Assembly (NCBI GenBank): GCA_030642025.1
Contig: DAOWOO010000025.1
Location: forward strand, 1 to 9,863
DNA length: 9,863 bases
Reading direction: 5' to 3'
Source of the DNA: Candidatus Zixiibacteriota bacterium
Lineage (GTDB): Bacteria; Zixibacteria; MSB-5A5; GN15; PGXB01
Part shown: piece after piece, positions 1 to 5,824 of the stretch
Layout: each line of letters opens with the position of its first letter
Numbering within the stretch: position 1 is the stretch's first letter
Made by a program: the position numbers and the translations under genes
Notes under the pieces: generated by a model
Databases searched by the model: none
What the model was told of the DNA's origin: nothing
Seen by the model: the letters and a program-made list of their open reading frames with translations, nothing else

Positions 1-17
1 ATCTAATAAAAAGATTT

Positions 18-290
18 ATGATAAAATATAAAAAGAAAAAACAAATAAATTTAATAATTATTTTTAGTTTTATAATGATTGTTGCGATAACTTTTACAGA
101 AAGCATTTTTATTAAATCAGCTTTTGGGTTTACTAATCCAACAGCAACCTATTGCGAAGATTTAGGATATCAATATGAAGTTCGTAAAACACCAGAAGGT
201 GAATTTGGAGTTTGCCATCTTCCTGATGATCTGGGGATACAAGCTTTCAATAGTTGCGACCTCACAGGCGTATTCCTATGCCATTATTAG
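18..290 (+). CDS. N-terminal part of a secreted DUF333-like protein, 3' end replaced at a junction
   Basis: The first 70 or so residues look like an exported DUF333-family protein. A lysine-rich start (KYKKKK) is followed by a hydrophobic signal segment (about residues 10-36). A Cys-containing module follows: NPTATYCEDLGYQYEV and then KTPEGEFGVCHLPDD (residues about 40-70). Family members normally continue with a second Cys and Trp-containing segment; here the frame reads unrelated residues and stops at 290. Base composition is about 24% GC over 1-210 against about 45% over 241-400, so this piece differs from everything downstream. The start has only a weak A/G-rich upstream stretch. DUF333 has no firmly known function. 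I infer that the gene is truncated by a join near 205-235 and that the last 20 or so residues are not native. The family call rests on memory of the motif. Confidence 0.55.
   Translation: MIKYKKKKQINLIIIFSFIMIVAITFTESIFIKSAFGFTNPTATYCEDLGYQYEVRKTPEGEFGVCHLPDDLGIQAFNSCDLTGVFLCHY
205..240. other. Probable recombination or assembly junction
   Basis: Three signals meet here. GC content jumps from about 24% to about 45%. The DUF333-like reading frame stops matching its family after the residues CHLPDD. A different frame (+1 relative to it) starts to read like a transmembrane helix from about 211. The stretch 211-233 makes sense in both frames, as would be expected if the two sequences shared a short identical segment at the joint. 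It may be natural illegitimate recombination or a metagenome assembler misjoin. Confidence 0.55.
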
Positions 291-402
291 GTATATCCGC
301 GACGGCCATGCGATAACCGATGAGAAATCGCTTTTCCATGAAGAGGAATGGATCAACCCGCCGATTAATGATAATCCGAGTGGCGATAAAGTAAACGAGT
401 AA
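211..402 (+). CDS. C-terminal tail of an unidentified membrane protein (5' truncated)
   Basis: From about 211 this frame reads a hydrophobic helix (FAIFLMIWGYKLSIVATSQ), then YSYAIIRYIRDGHAITDEKS and a polar acidic tail ending NPSGDKVNE. That is the usual look of the last transmembrane segment plus cytoplasmic tail of an integral membrane protein. An in-frame ATG at 175 exists, but the residues from there to about 211 come from the AT-rich DUF333 side, so it is probably not a real start. The stop is followed after 22 bases by the small ORF at 425, so the complete gene was probably the first or an upstream member of the symporter operon. Composition matches the downstream genes. I do not recognise the family. 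Confidence 0.5.
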   Translation, partial: FAIFLMIWGYKLSIVATSQAYSYAIIRYIRDGHAITDEKSLFHEEEWINPPINDNPSGDKVNE

Positions 403-424
403 CCCTTAATAAATCAGGGTATTC

Positions 425-526
425 ATGAGTTTCTGGACATATTTTTGGCTTTTCGTCCCGCCGGTCTTACTGGTAATTATCAGTCTGATTTACTATTTCG
501 CAACCGGAGAAAAGACAGCCGAATGA
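425..526 (+). CDS. 33-residue single-helix membrane protein, likely symporter accessory protein
   Basis: This short gene starts at ATG 425 (MSFWTYFWLFVPPVLL...) and ends with TGA at 524-526. It reads one hydrophobic aromatic-rich segment with a double proline in the middle (residues about 4-25), followed by a short charged tail, ATGEKTAE. Its TGA overlaps the ATG of the PutP-like symporter at 523 (ATGA), a classic sign of translational coupling. A weak SD-like AGGGT lies about 5 bases upstream. Sodium:solute symporters are often preceded by small membrane proteins, such as YhdT before PanF, DUF3311 proteins, or the roughly 30-residue proteins named 'symporter small accessory protein'. I infer the same role here, but the sequence does not closely match those I remember. 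A longer symporter start at TTG 445 would overlap this gene and gives a non-membrane-like leader. Confidence 0.7.
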   Translation: MSFWTYFWLFVPPVLLVIISLIYYFATGEKTAE

Positions 527-1944
527 GCGCGGTATTGATCGGCTTTATTGCCTATTTGGCAATACTCCTGGTTATCGCTTTTGCCACCTTCCGGTTCAAC
601 AAGACACTTACCGATTATATCCTCGGCGGAAGGAAACTTGGAGTCTGGGTGGTCACCTTCTCAGAGAGAGCCTCGGGCGAGTCGGCCTGGCTTCTTCTCG
701 GACTGCCCGGAGTGGTGTTTGCCTCGGGACTGGCGGAGATATGGGTGGTGATCGGGTGTACATCGGGGATATTGTTTTCATGGATGTTTATCTCGCGCCG
801 GCTGAGAGTCGAATCCGAAAACAATTTCGCCCTGACCATACCGGAGTTTTTTGAAAACAGGTTTAATGATACTTCCCGTATTATCCGTACTTTCGGGACG
901 CTGATTATCGTTTTCTTCTTCACCTTTTATGTCTGCGCACAGTTTATCGGAGCCGGAAAAGTATTCAATGTCACCTTCGGCATTTCACAATTGGAAGGCA
1001 TGATAATCGGCGCGGTGATAATTCTGTTCTATACCATCATGGGCGGTTTCCGGGCCGTGGCCTGGACCGATTTCGTGCAGTCGTTACTTATGGTTTTCAC
1101 ACTGGTTCTTCTGCCGATTATCGCCATAGTAGAACTGGGCGGCTGGGATAAAATATTGACTCTGGTTGCTTCGGAGCATCCGAATCATCTCGATGTTCTC
1201 GGCGGCAACGTTGGAATTGCGGCGGTCTTTTCGGTAATCACCGGTCTGGCCTGGGGGCTGGGTTACATGGGTCAGCCGCACCTTCTGGCGAGGTTTATGG
1301 CAATAAAAAAACCGGACGATTTACGCCGGGGAACGGTAATCGGAATAAGCTGGGCGGTCCTGGCTTTCTGGGGCGCCATGTTTATCGGACTGTTCGGGGT
1401 GGCGCTTTTTCAATCGGGAGTTATTACCGATCAGGAAAAAGTAATGCCCCTGATGGCCACCGAACTTCTCCCGGGATGGCTGGCCGGTATTTTAATATCC
1501 GGAGCTATCGCGGCGATGATGTCCACCGCCGACAGTCAGCTTCTGGTTACGACATCCTCATTCGCCGAGGATATCTATCACAATTTCATCGATAAAAAAG
1601 CATCCGACAAGAAACTGGTGACCGTTTCTCGCATTATAACCTTCATTGTCGGCGTCGCGGCGTTTAGTATCGCCCTTGTTTCAAAAGACCTGGTGTTCAG
1701 GATGGTTGCTTTCGCGTGGTCGGGACTGGGGGCGGCCTTCGGTCCGGCGTTATTTTTGACTCTATGGTGGAAGAAAACCACCCGCGAGGGGGTTCTGGCC
1801 GGGATGCTGGTCGGGACAATTACAGTTCTTATCTGGCATTTCACGCCGCAGTTGACCGAGACCGTATATGAACTGGCCCCGGCCTTTTTCATGGCGCTGG
1901 CCGCCGTATGGCTGGTAAGCCTGGCAACGTATGAGAAGAAATAA
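523..1944 (+). CDS. putP: PutP-type sodium/proline symporter (SSS family)
   Basis: A 473-residue polytopic inner-membrane protein of the sodium:solute symporter family (E. coli PutP has 502). Family motifs visible in order are DYILGGRKLG (31-40), SAWLLLGLPG (54-63), GGFRAVAWTDFVQ (174-186), LAWGLGYMGQPHLLARFMA (242-260) and AAMMSTADSQLLV (330-342). Ser334 and Thr335 match PutP Ser340 and Thr341 of the second sodium site, and Ser54 matches the proline-site Ser57. PutP Asp55 is Gly52 here and Met56 is Glu53 (SERASGESAW), a different subfamily signature, so the substrate could be another amino or organic acid. I chose ATG 523 because it overlaps the stop of the small membrane gene and matches the PutP N-terminus; a GGAG lies 13 bases upstream. 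TTG 445 is the longer alternative. The next gene starts 22 bases downstream. Confidence 0.9.
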   Translation: MSAVLIGFIAYLAILLVIAFATFRFNKTLTDYILGGRKLGVWVVTFSERASGESAWLLLGLPGVVFASGLAEIWVVIGCTSGILFSWMFISRRLRVESENNFALTIPEFFENRFNDTSRIIRTFGTLIIVFFFTFYVCAQFIGAGKVFNVTFGISQLEGMIIGAVIILFYTIMGGFRAVAWTDFVQSLLMVFTLVLLPIIAIVELGGWDKILTLVASEHPNHLDVLGGNVGIAAVFSVITGLAWGLGYMGQPHLLARFMAIKKPDDLRRGTVIGISWAVLAFWGAMFIGLFGVALFQSGVITDQEKVMPLMATELLPGWLAGILISGAIAAMMSTADSQLLVTTSSFAEDIYHNFIDKKASDKKLVTVSRIITFIVGVAAFSIALVSKDLVFRMVAFAWSGLGAAFGPALFLTLWWKKTTREGVLAGMLVGTITVLIWHFTPQLTETVYELAPAFFMALAAVWLVSLATYEKK

Positions 1945-1966
1945 ATTTCCATTGAAAGAGTATAGT

Positions 1967-2626
1967 ATGAAAACGACAATCGTAATCCTCGGAACCATAC
2001 ATATTGACAAAGAGAGCTCCCCGGCCTATTCGGAAAGACTCGGAAAGCTGATTGCCGAAATAAAACCTGAGGTCCTGTGCGCCGAGTTGAGCCAGGAGCA
2101 ACTCGATGGTACAATGACCATTGAGACCAAGCCGGAATATACCGATGTTATTCTCCCTTATATCAAAGAGGTCAATATCTCGATTGTCCCGATTCAGCCG
2201 AATACCGATGCCGGCCAGCAGATGGAAAAAGAAAAAGAGGCAATTCTCGAACGGATCGACCGGCATCAGTGGCTTCGTGTGGTCTGGGAGTTTTCGAGCC
2301 AGTGGGAAGAGTTCATGTACGCCAAACTAATACCGCTTCTGGATGATCCCGAGGCCATCGAAAAGCTTCAAAATACGGAAATTGACAAGCTCCACGTTGA
2401 ACCGTGGTTCGAGATACTCGGGCGGTATTTCCCGGAATATATTCTGCTATGGGAAAAGTGGAATGAGCATTTCCTGGAGAATATCCACAGTGCATTAAAA
2501 AAACACGAGGGCGGGCGAATACTCGTGACGGTCGGGCTGAATCATAAGTACTGGCTCAAAGATAAATTATCCGGCGGTGATGATGTAATCGTGCATGACC
2601 TGCACTCATTCAGGAAATCATCATGA
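1967..2626 (+). CDS. TraB/TIKI (GumN-like) family protein
   Basis: A 219-residue protein with no signal peptide. It begins MKTTIVILGTIHIDKES, where GTIH (9-12) is the first GX2H motif, followed by KPEVLCAEL with the conserved Glu40. A second GX2H motif, GLNH (190-193), lies near the C-terminus. Two GX2H motifs plus the Glu are the hallmark of the TraB/PrgY/TIKI superfamily, in which some animal members are metalloproteases; bacterial members act on pheromones or are uncharacterised. The middle is charged and helical (QQMEKEKEAILERIDRH), without membrane segments. I prefer ATG 1967 to the longer ATG 1931, because 1931 lies inside the symporter gene and 1967 has AAAGAG about 6 bases upstream. 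It is probably cotranscribed with the symporter; a functional link is not evident. Substrate unknown. Confidence 0.75.
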   Translation: MKTTIVILGTIHIDKESSPAYSERLGKLIAEIKPEVLCAELSQEQLDGTMTIETKPEYTDVILPYIKEVNISIVPIQPNTDAGQQMEKEKEAILERIDRHQWLRVVWEFSSQWEEFMYAKLIPLLDDPEAIEKLQNTEIDKLHVEPWFEILGRYFPEYILLWEKWNEHFLENIHSALKKHEGGRILVTVGLNHKYWLKDKLSGGDDVIVHDLHSFRKSS

Positions 2627-2655
2627 GAAGATACTATAGAAGTTATTCCAATATA

Positions 2656-2700
2656 CTGCCGGGTCGCCGTGTATCCTGAAGGATAAAGAGAACCCGGCAG
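2656..2700. terminator. Nested hairpin between convergent genes, probable terminator
   Basis: CTGCCGGGT (2656-2664) pairs with ACCCGGCAG (2692-2700). Inside the 27-base loop a second hairpin forms, TATCC (2672-2676) with GGATA (2681-2685) around TGAA. It lies 30 bases after the TraB-like gene and about 60 bases from the end of the convergent lipoprotein gene. The U-tract is weak (CATTTTACTC), so it may act as a bidirectional or stabilising structure rather than a strict intrinsic terminator. Confidence 0.55.
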
Positions 2701-2762
2701 CATTTTACTCGATAATTTACACCTTGCCTTTATTTACAATCTCTTGACCATCGGATAACTTA

Positions 2763-3809
2763 TCACGGATTAAGAATAATATAAAACGGGAGTGATCCCG
2801 AATGATTCGGTTTTGGTTCAGTTGAATAAGCCGGATGATTATGATTAATACCGAGCGTTACCTGAATTGTATCCACAGCAGACATATCGACATCATCAGC
2901 GTTTCCGGTATTTAATGCCCGGGCCAAAACAACTTCCCAGGTGTCATCAGCCGGATCATGTTCGCTGTATGAAAGAATATCCCAGCGGCTTTCGCGGGTG
3001 GCATTATTATGATAAGATGAATCAATCACCCAGCCCGGCATTAAATGACCCTGGGACCAGTTGTTACTGTAATCATATACTGTGGTGTCATCGACGTACA
3101 GAAATGTATCTTCATAGGCTTCTACAGTAATATGCATATAATTGGGATAACCATACTCGTAACCAGGGCTATTCCAGTTATCAATATAAACCGAATCCTC
3201 TAAGGGATTGGTCAACTCATCTCCAGCAAAGCCGGAGGCGCTCCACCACTGATCCTCGCCCAGATATGCCGGAGCGGTAGTGCTTGATTTCCACACCCAA
3301 ACATCGGCATTACCACCGCCGGTGGTTTTATGTTTCGGCGCTGTCTGATGACACATCGAGGCGCAGTCGGCTTTTTCATCGCCGTTATTACCTGCGTCGA
3401 ATACTAACATTAACTTGTCCTCGCCATAGGAGGTAAAATGGTACCACTCTGCAGCTGAACGTTGCATACTATTGCCGACTCGATTTGGATCCGAATCATT
3501 GCCCCAGCGGGCATAAAGATAAAGAATGTCGCTTTTCCTGATCGCCTTCAGAACAACATCCTGTTGACCCAAACGGGCGTCCCGGCCGTAGGTCGCCGGA
3601 TAGGCGCCGACCAGTATATCGGTTGAATCAACCGCATCCCAGACAGTGTGATCGATACTGTTCATGTCGGGGGCATCGGCAATGATATCGACCGACATAT
3701 AAACCGGCGGTGGCGGGGGCGGGGGCGGTGTTATCCCGTCATCATCTCCTCCACATCCGGCCAGAAGGCCGATCAACAACAGAATTGATATAACATTGGC
3801 GTATTTCAT
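2763..3809 (-). CDS. Ethylbenzene dehydrogenase-like haem-binding lipoprotein
   Basis: A 348-residue predicted lipoprotein. The signal peptide ends in the lipobox LLAGC (Cys19), followed by GGDDD and a run of eight prolines (28-35). The rest resembles the EB_dh / cytochrome c-552 / DMSO reductase-like haem-binding fold: VWDAVDSTDILV, DILYLYARWGND (94-105), DKLMLVFDAG (131-140), DVWVWKSS, GHLMPGW (254-260) and the C-terminal SLPFYIILNP. CASMCH (149-154) is a CXXXCH motif, suggesting covalent attachment of one c-type haem, with Met257 a possible axial ligand. I infer a periplasm-facing membrane-anchored electron carrier. No molybdenum enzyme subunits or cytochrome partners lie nearby. A strong SD (GGAGG, 3814-3818) precedes the ATG, and a promoter-like pair lies just upstream. 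The family call rests on recalled motifs. Confidence 0.7.
   Translation of the reverse strand: MKYANVISILLLIGLLAGCGGDDDGITPPPPPPPPVYMSVDIIADAPDMNSIDHTVWDAVDSTDILVGAYPATYGRDARLGQQDVVLKAIRKSDILYLYARWGNDSDPNRVGNSMQRSAAEWYHFTSYGEDKLMLVFDAGNNGDEKADCASMCHQTAPKHKTTGGGNADVWVWKSSTTAPAYLGEDQWWSASGFAGDELTNPLEDSVYIDNWNSPGYEYGYPNYMHITVEAYEDTFLYVDDTTVYDYSNNWSQGHLMPGWVIDSSYHNNATRESRWDILSYSEHDPADDTWEVVLARALNTGNADDVDMSAVDTIQVTLGINHNHPAYSTEPKPNHSGSLPFYIILNP
3705..3728 (-). repeat. CCN repeat tract encoding eight prolines
   Basis: The C-rich coding strand of the lipoprotein encodes Pro28-Pro35 just after the acylated Cys19 region. The plus strand is correspondingly a series of G runs, including two runs of five. 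Such tracts can slip in length, can form G-quadruplexes on the G-rich strand, and as protein form a stiff spacer that would need EF-P for smooth translation. Confidence 0.75.
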
Positions 3810-3841
3810 AAATCCTCCGAGGTTTTCTGGTTTAGATTAAT

Positions 3842-3870
3842 AAGTTACGTATGAAATCCGTTTCTGTCAA
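3842..3870 (-). promoter_or_regulatory. Sigma70-like promoter of the haem-binding lipoprotein gene
   Basis: Read on the minus strand, a perfect -35 TTGACA (3865-3870) is followed after 17 bases by TAACTT (3842-3847, three of six matches to TATAAT). The predicted transcript would start near 3835, leaving about 25 bases including the GGAGG ribosome site. The -10 box is weak by itself; its resemblance to the TATCTT boxes of two other minus-strand genes here supports it. Confidence 0.5.
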
Positions 3871-3892
3871 CGGGAATCGGGCTGATTAAATG

Positions 3893-3904
3893 CTGAATAT
3901 TCAG
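3893..3904. repeat. 12-bp perfect palindrome CTGAATATTCAG
   Basis: A perfect palindrome 3 bases beyond the stop codon of the GAF-SpoIIE gene and about 23 bases upstream of the -35 box of the lipoprotein gene. It has no U-tract, so it is not an intrinsic terminator. It could be a protein-binding site upstream of the lipoprotein promoter or a chance AT-rich palindrome. Confidence 0.35.
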
Positions 3905-3907
3905 ATG

Positions 3908-5644
3908 CTAAAGTTTTTTTGCGACTACCATAGTGAGATCATCGAAGGTAAAATCGACCGAGGCAAACTCCTTGACATCCTTATAAATAGACTGATGAAT
4001 TTCGCGCGCCGATTGACCCCGGCAGTTTTTTAGTATCTCTATCAGCCGATCAGTACCATACTGCTCTCCGCCGGCGGCTTCGGCCTCGGTAACGCCGTCG
4101 GTATACATAAGCAGAATATCTCCTGACCTGAGAGAGATCGGTCTTTCCTCGTAATCAGCCTCGGGAATAACGCCTAAGGCCATGCCTCCTTCCTGAAGAA
4201 GTTCCATGGTGTCGTCTTTCCTGAGAAGGATCGGTTGATCGTGACCACAGTTAGAAAATGTAAAAATATCGTTTTTGGAGTCGAGAACACCGTAAAACGC
4301 GGTTACATAGTTTTCCCGTTCAAGAGATTCATACAGAAGGGCGTTGACTTTTTTACAGATGGTTCTGATGCCATAGTTATTCCTAATCTCAGCAATAAGC
4401 GAAGCGCGATAGGATGCCATAATCAGTGAGGCGGGAATTCCTTTGCCGGAAACATCGGCGATGGTAATCCCCGTCTGGTTTTCGACAATGCTGATGAAAT
4501 CGTAATAATCGCCGCCGACTTCGCCGGACGGGATATTCACGCCGGAAATATCATAACCCTTATGTACCGGGTCATTCTCAGGGAGAAAAGTAACCTGTAT
4601 ATGCCGCGCGATGGTCAGTTGTTCTTCCAATCCCTTATTTTTAAGTATCCGCTCATGCATCATGGCCCGTTCAATAGTAACGGCGGCATGACTGGCAAAA
4701 GCGGTAACCACGTCGATACTGCGGCTGTCGTAAGCGTTTCGGTGAGTGGATTCCACATTGAGAACCCCGATTACACGTGGACCGATCTTAATCGGGACAA
4801 CCATTTCCGAGAGTGTATTGCTGTTACTGGTAATATAACGATCATCTATAGTCACATCAGGCACTACGACCGGCTCGCCGCTTTTGGCCACCCAGCCAAT
4901 CAGCCCCTGGCCTACTTTGAGCTGGATAAATTTATCGGACAAATCATCGTATCCATCGGCGTAAACCGTGGATATATCGCCGTTTTCCTCGTTGATTAAA
5001 AACACCCCGCCGGCCGAGCAGTCGACAACCTGCCTGATCGAGTGGATAATTTGTTTCAGCACCTCGTCGATATCAAGAGTGCTGGAGAGAGTCTTGCTGA
5101 CATTATATAGAAGTTCGCGTTCACGAGCCTCGCGTCTGGCAGCCCGGTACAGGTTGGCATTATCGATGGCAACGGCGAACTGATTGGCCAGTCCGACCAG
5201 AGTATCCAGATCGTCATCATCGAACCCGCCGTCGTGCTTGTTGAGGGCTTCAACAACACCGATCATTTGTCCCCGACCAATCAACGGGATGGTCAGCGCC
5301 GAGCGGGGCGAAAAATCAATATGTTCCTCGATATGGGGACAATAGCGATTATCCGCTTGCAGATCATTGGAGATAACCGGTTCACGGTGTTCAGCCACCC
5401 AGCCGATCAGCCCTTCCCCTTTACCGAGTTTGAAGTACTTAACATCTTCCCCGTCAGCCTTCATGAGACGCGCCCGGGCATATTCATCCCGCCGGCTGAT
5501 CCGATAAACCATAGCGGCCTCGGCATCGGCGGCCGTCATGGTCAACTCCAGGACCAATTTCATCAACTCTTCGTATTCCAGGGTGGAATTAAGCATTCGG
5601 GCGGCGTGCAGGAGCAGTTTCTCTATTTTACTTTGTGTTGACAT
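3908..5644 (-). CDS. GAF-GAF-SpoIIE serine phosphatase (RsbU-like)
   Basis: A 578-residue soluble signalling protein. Two GAF sensor domains (about 22-165 and 186-328) share the motif GxGLIGWVA (GEGLIGWVAEHREPV at 76-90, GQGLIGWVAKSGEPV at 246-260) and are joined by a helical linker (ANLYRAARREARERE). A PP2C-type SpoIIE phosphatase domain follows (about 345-576): GEVGGDYYDF (374-383), IADVSGKGIPASL (395-407), NCGHDQP (465-471), YTDGVTEA (514-521) and DDLTMVVAKK (568-577). The metal-binding Asp residues of these motifs (D379, D397, D516, D569) are present. The family dephosphorylates anti-anti-sigma (STAS) proteins in partner-switching; no STAS or anti-sigma gene is in the window, so the target is elsewhere. 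It has no transmembrane segment, so it should sense a cytoplasmic ligand. SD-like GGAAG (5648-5652) precedes ATG 5644. Confidence 0.92.
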   Translation of the reverse strand: MSTQSKIEKLLLHAARMLNSTLEYEELMKLVLELTMTAADAEAAMVYRISRRDEYARARLMKADGEDVKYFKLGKGEGLIGWVAEHREPVISNDLQADNRYCPHIEEHIDFSPRSALTIPLIGRGQMIGVVEALNKHDGGFDDDDLDTLVGLANQFAVAIDNANLYRAARREARERELLYNVSKTLSSTLDIDEVLKQIIHSIRQVVDCSAGGVFLINEENGDISTVYADGYDDLSDKFIQLKVGQGLIGWVAKSGEPVVVPDVTIDDRYITSNSNTLSEMVVPIKIGPRVIGVLNVESTHRNAYDSRSIDVVTAFASHAAVTIERAMMHERILKNKGLEEQLTIARHIQVTFLPENDPVHKGYDISGVNIPSGEVGGDYYDFISIVENQTGITIADVSGKGIPASLIMASYRASLIAEIRNNYGIRTICKKVNALLYESLERENYVTAFYGVLDSKNDIFTFSNCGHDQPILLRKDDTMELLQEGGMALGVIPEADYEERPISLRSGDILLMYTDGVTEAEAAGGEQYGTDRLIEILKNCRGQSAREIHQSIYKDVKEFASVDFTFDDLTMVVAKKL

Positions 5645-5665
5645 AATCTTCCTTTTCGCCCGGGC

Positions 5666-5693
5666 AAGATAGCCGTATAGACATAAATGTCAA
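5666..5693 (-). promoter_or_regulatory. Sigma70-like promoter of the GAF-SpoIIE gene, with overlapping dyad
   Basis: On the minus strand a perfect TTGACA (5688-5693) is followed after 16 bases by TATCTT (5666-5671, four of six matches). The start point would be near 5659, giving a leader of about 14 bases that contains the SD. An imperfectly centred dyad GACAT-AA-ATGTC (5680-5691) overlaps the -35 box and could be an operator. Confidence 0.6.
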
Positions 5694-5760
5694 GGATTTC
5701 GACAGGTCAAAGTCCTGAAGATTACGAGTTTACCGTTGCTCTTAAGATATCAAAGGTAGA

Positions 5761-5796
5761 ACCGGGGAGGAGAATCCCCCCTCCTCACTCCCCGGT
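5761..5796. terminator. Strong hairpin downstream of comM, probable terminator
   Basis: ACCGGGGAG (5761-5769) pairs perfectly with CTCCCCGGT (5788-5796). The stem extends by GAG (5770-5772) with CTC (5784-5786) across a bulged A at 5787. It sits 25 bases beyond the comM stop and upstream of the GAF-SpoIIE promoter. On the minus strand it is followed by TTCTACCTTT, a poor U-tract, so termination efficiency is uncertain. Confidence 0.55.
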
Positions 5797-5800
5797 ATGA

Positions 5801-5824
5801 TTGAGCGATATATATACCGCTCAA
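5801..5824. repeat. AT-loop hairpin overlapping the comM stop codon
   Basis: TTGAGCG (5801-5807) pairs with CGCTCAA (5818-5824) around the alternating loop ATATATATAC. The comM TGA (5821-5823 on the minus strand) lies inside one arm. Together with the GC-rich hairpin a few bases further on it makes a tandem hairpin at the 3' end of the comM message, possibly protecting it or aiding termination. Confidence 0.5.

Noticed and set aside
445..522. TTG-started N-terminal extension of the symporter
   Set aside because: It overlaps the small membrane gene in another frame, reads a polar leader unlike PutP, and ATG 523 matches the family start and overlaps the upstream stop.
1889..2266. Minus-strand ORF of 125 codons opposite the TraB-like gene
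   Set aside because: It is antisense to a clearly conserved protein, and its translation shows no domain or coding character.
2623..2679. 18-codon frame (MRRYYRSYSNILPGRRVS) overlapping the stop of the TraB-like gene, with AGGAAA upstream
   Set aside because: It is very short, runs into the terminator-like hairpin and has no recognisable feature; probably chance, though the ATGA overlap is noted.
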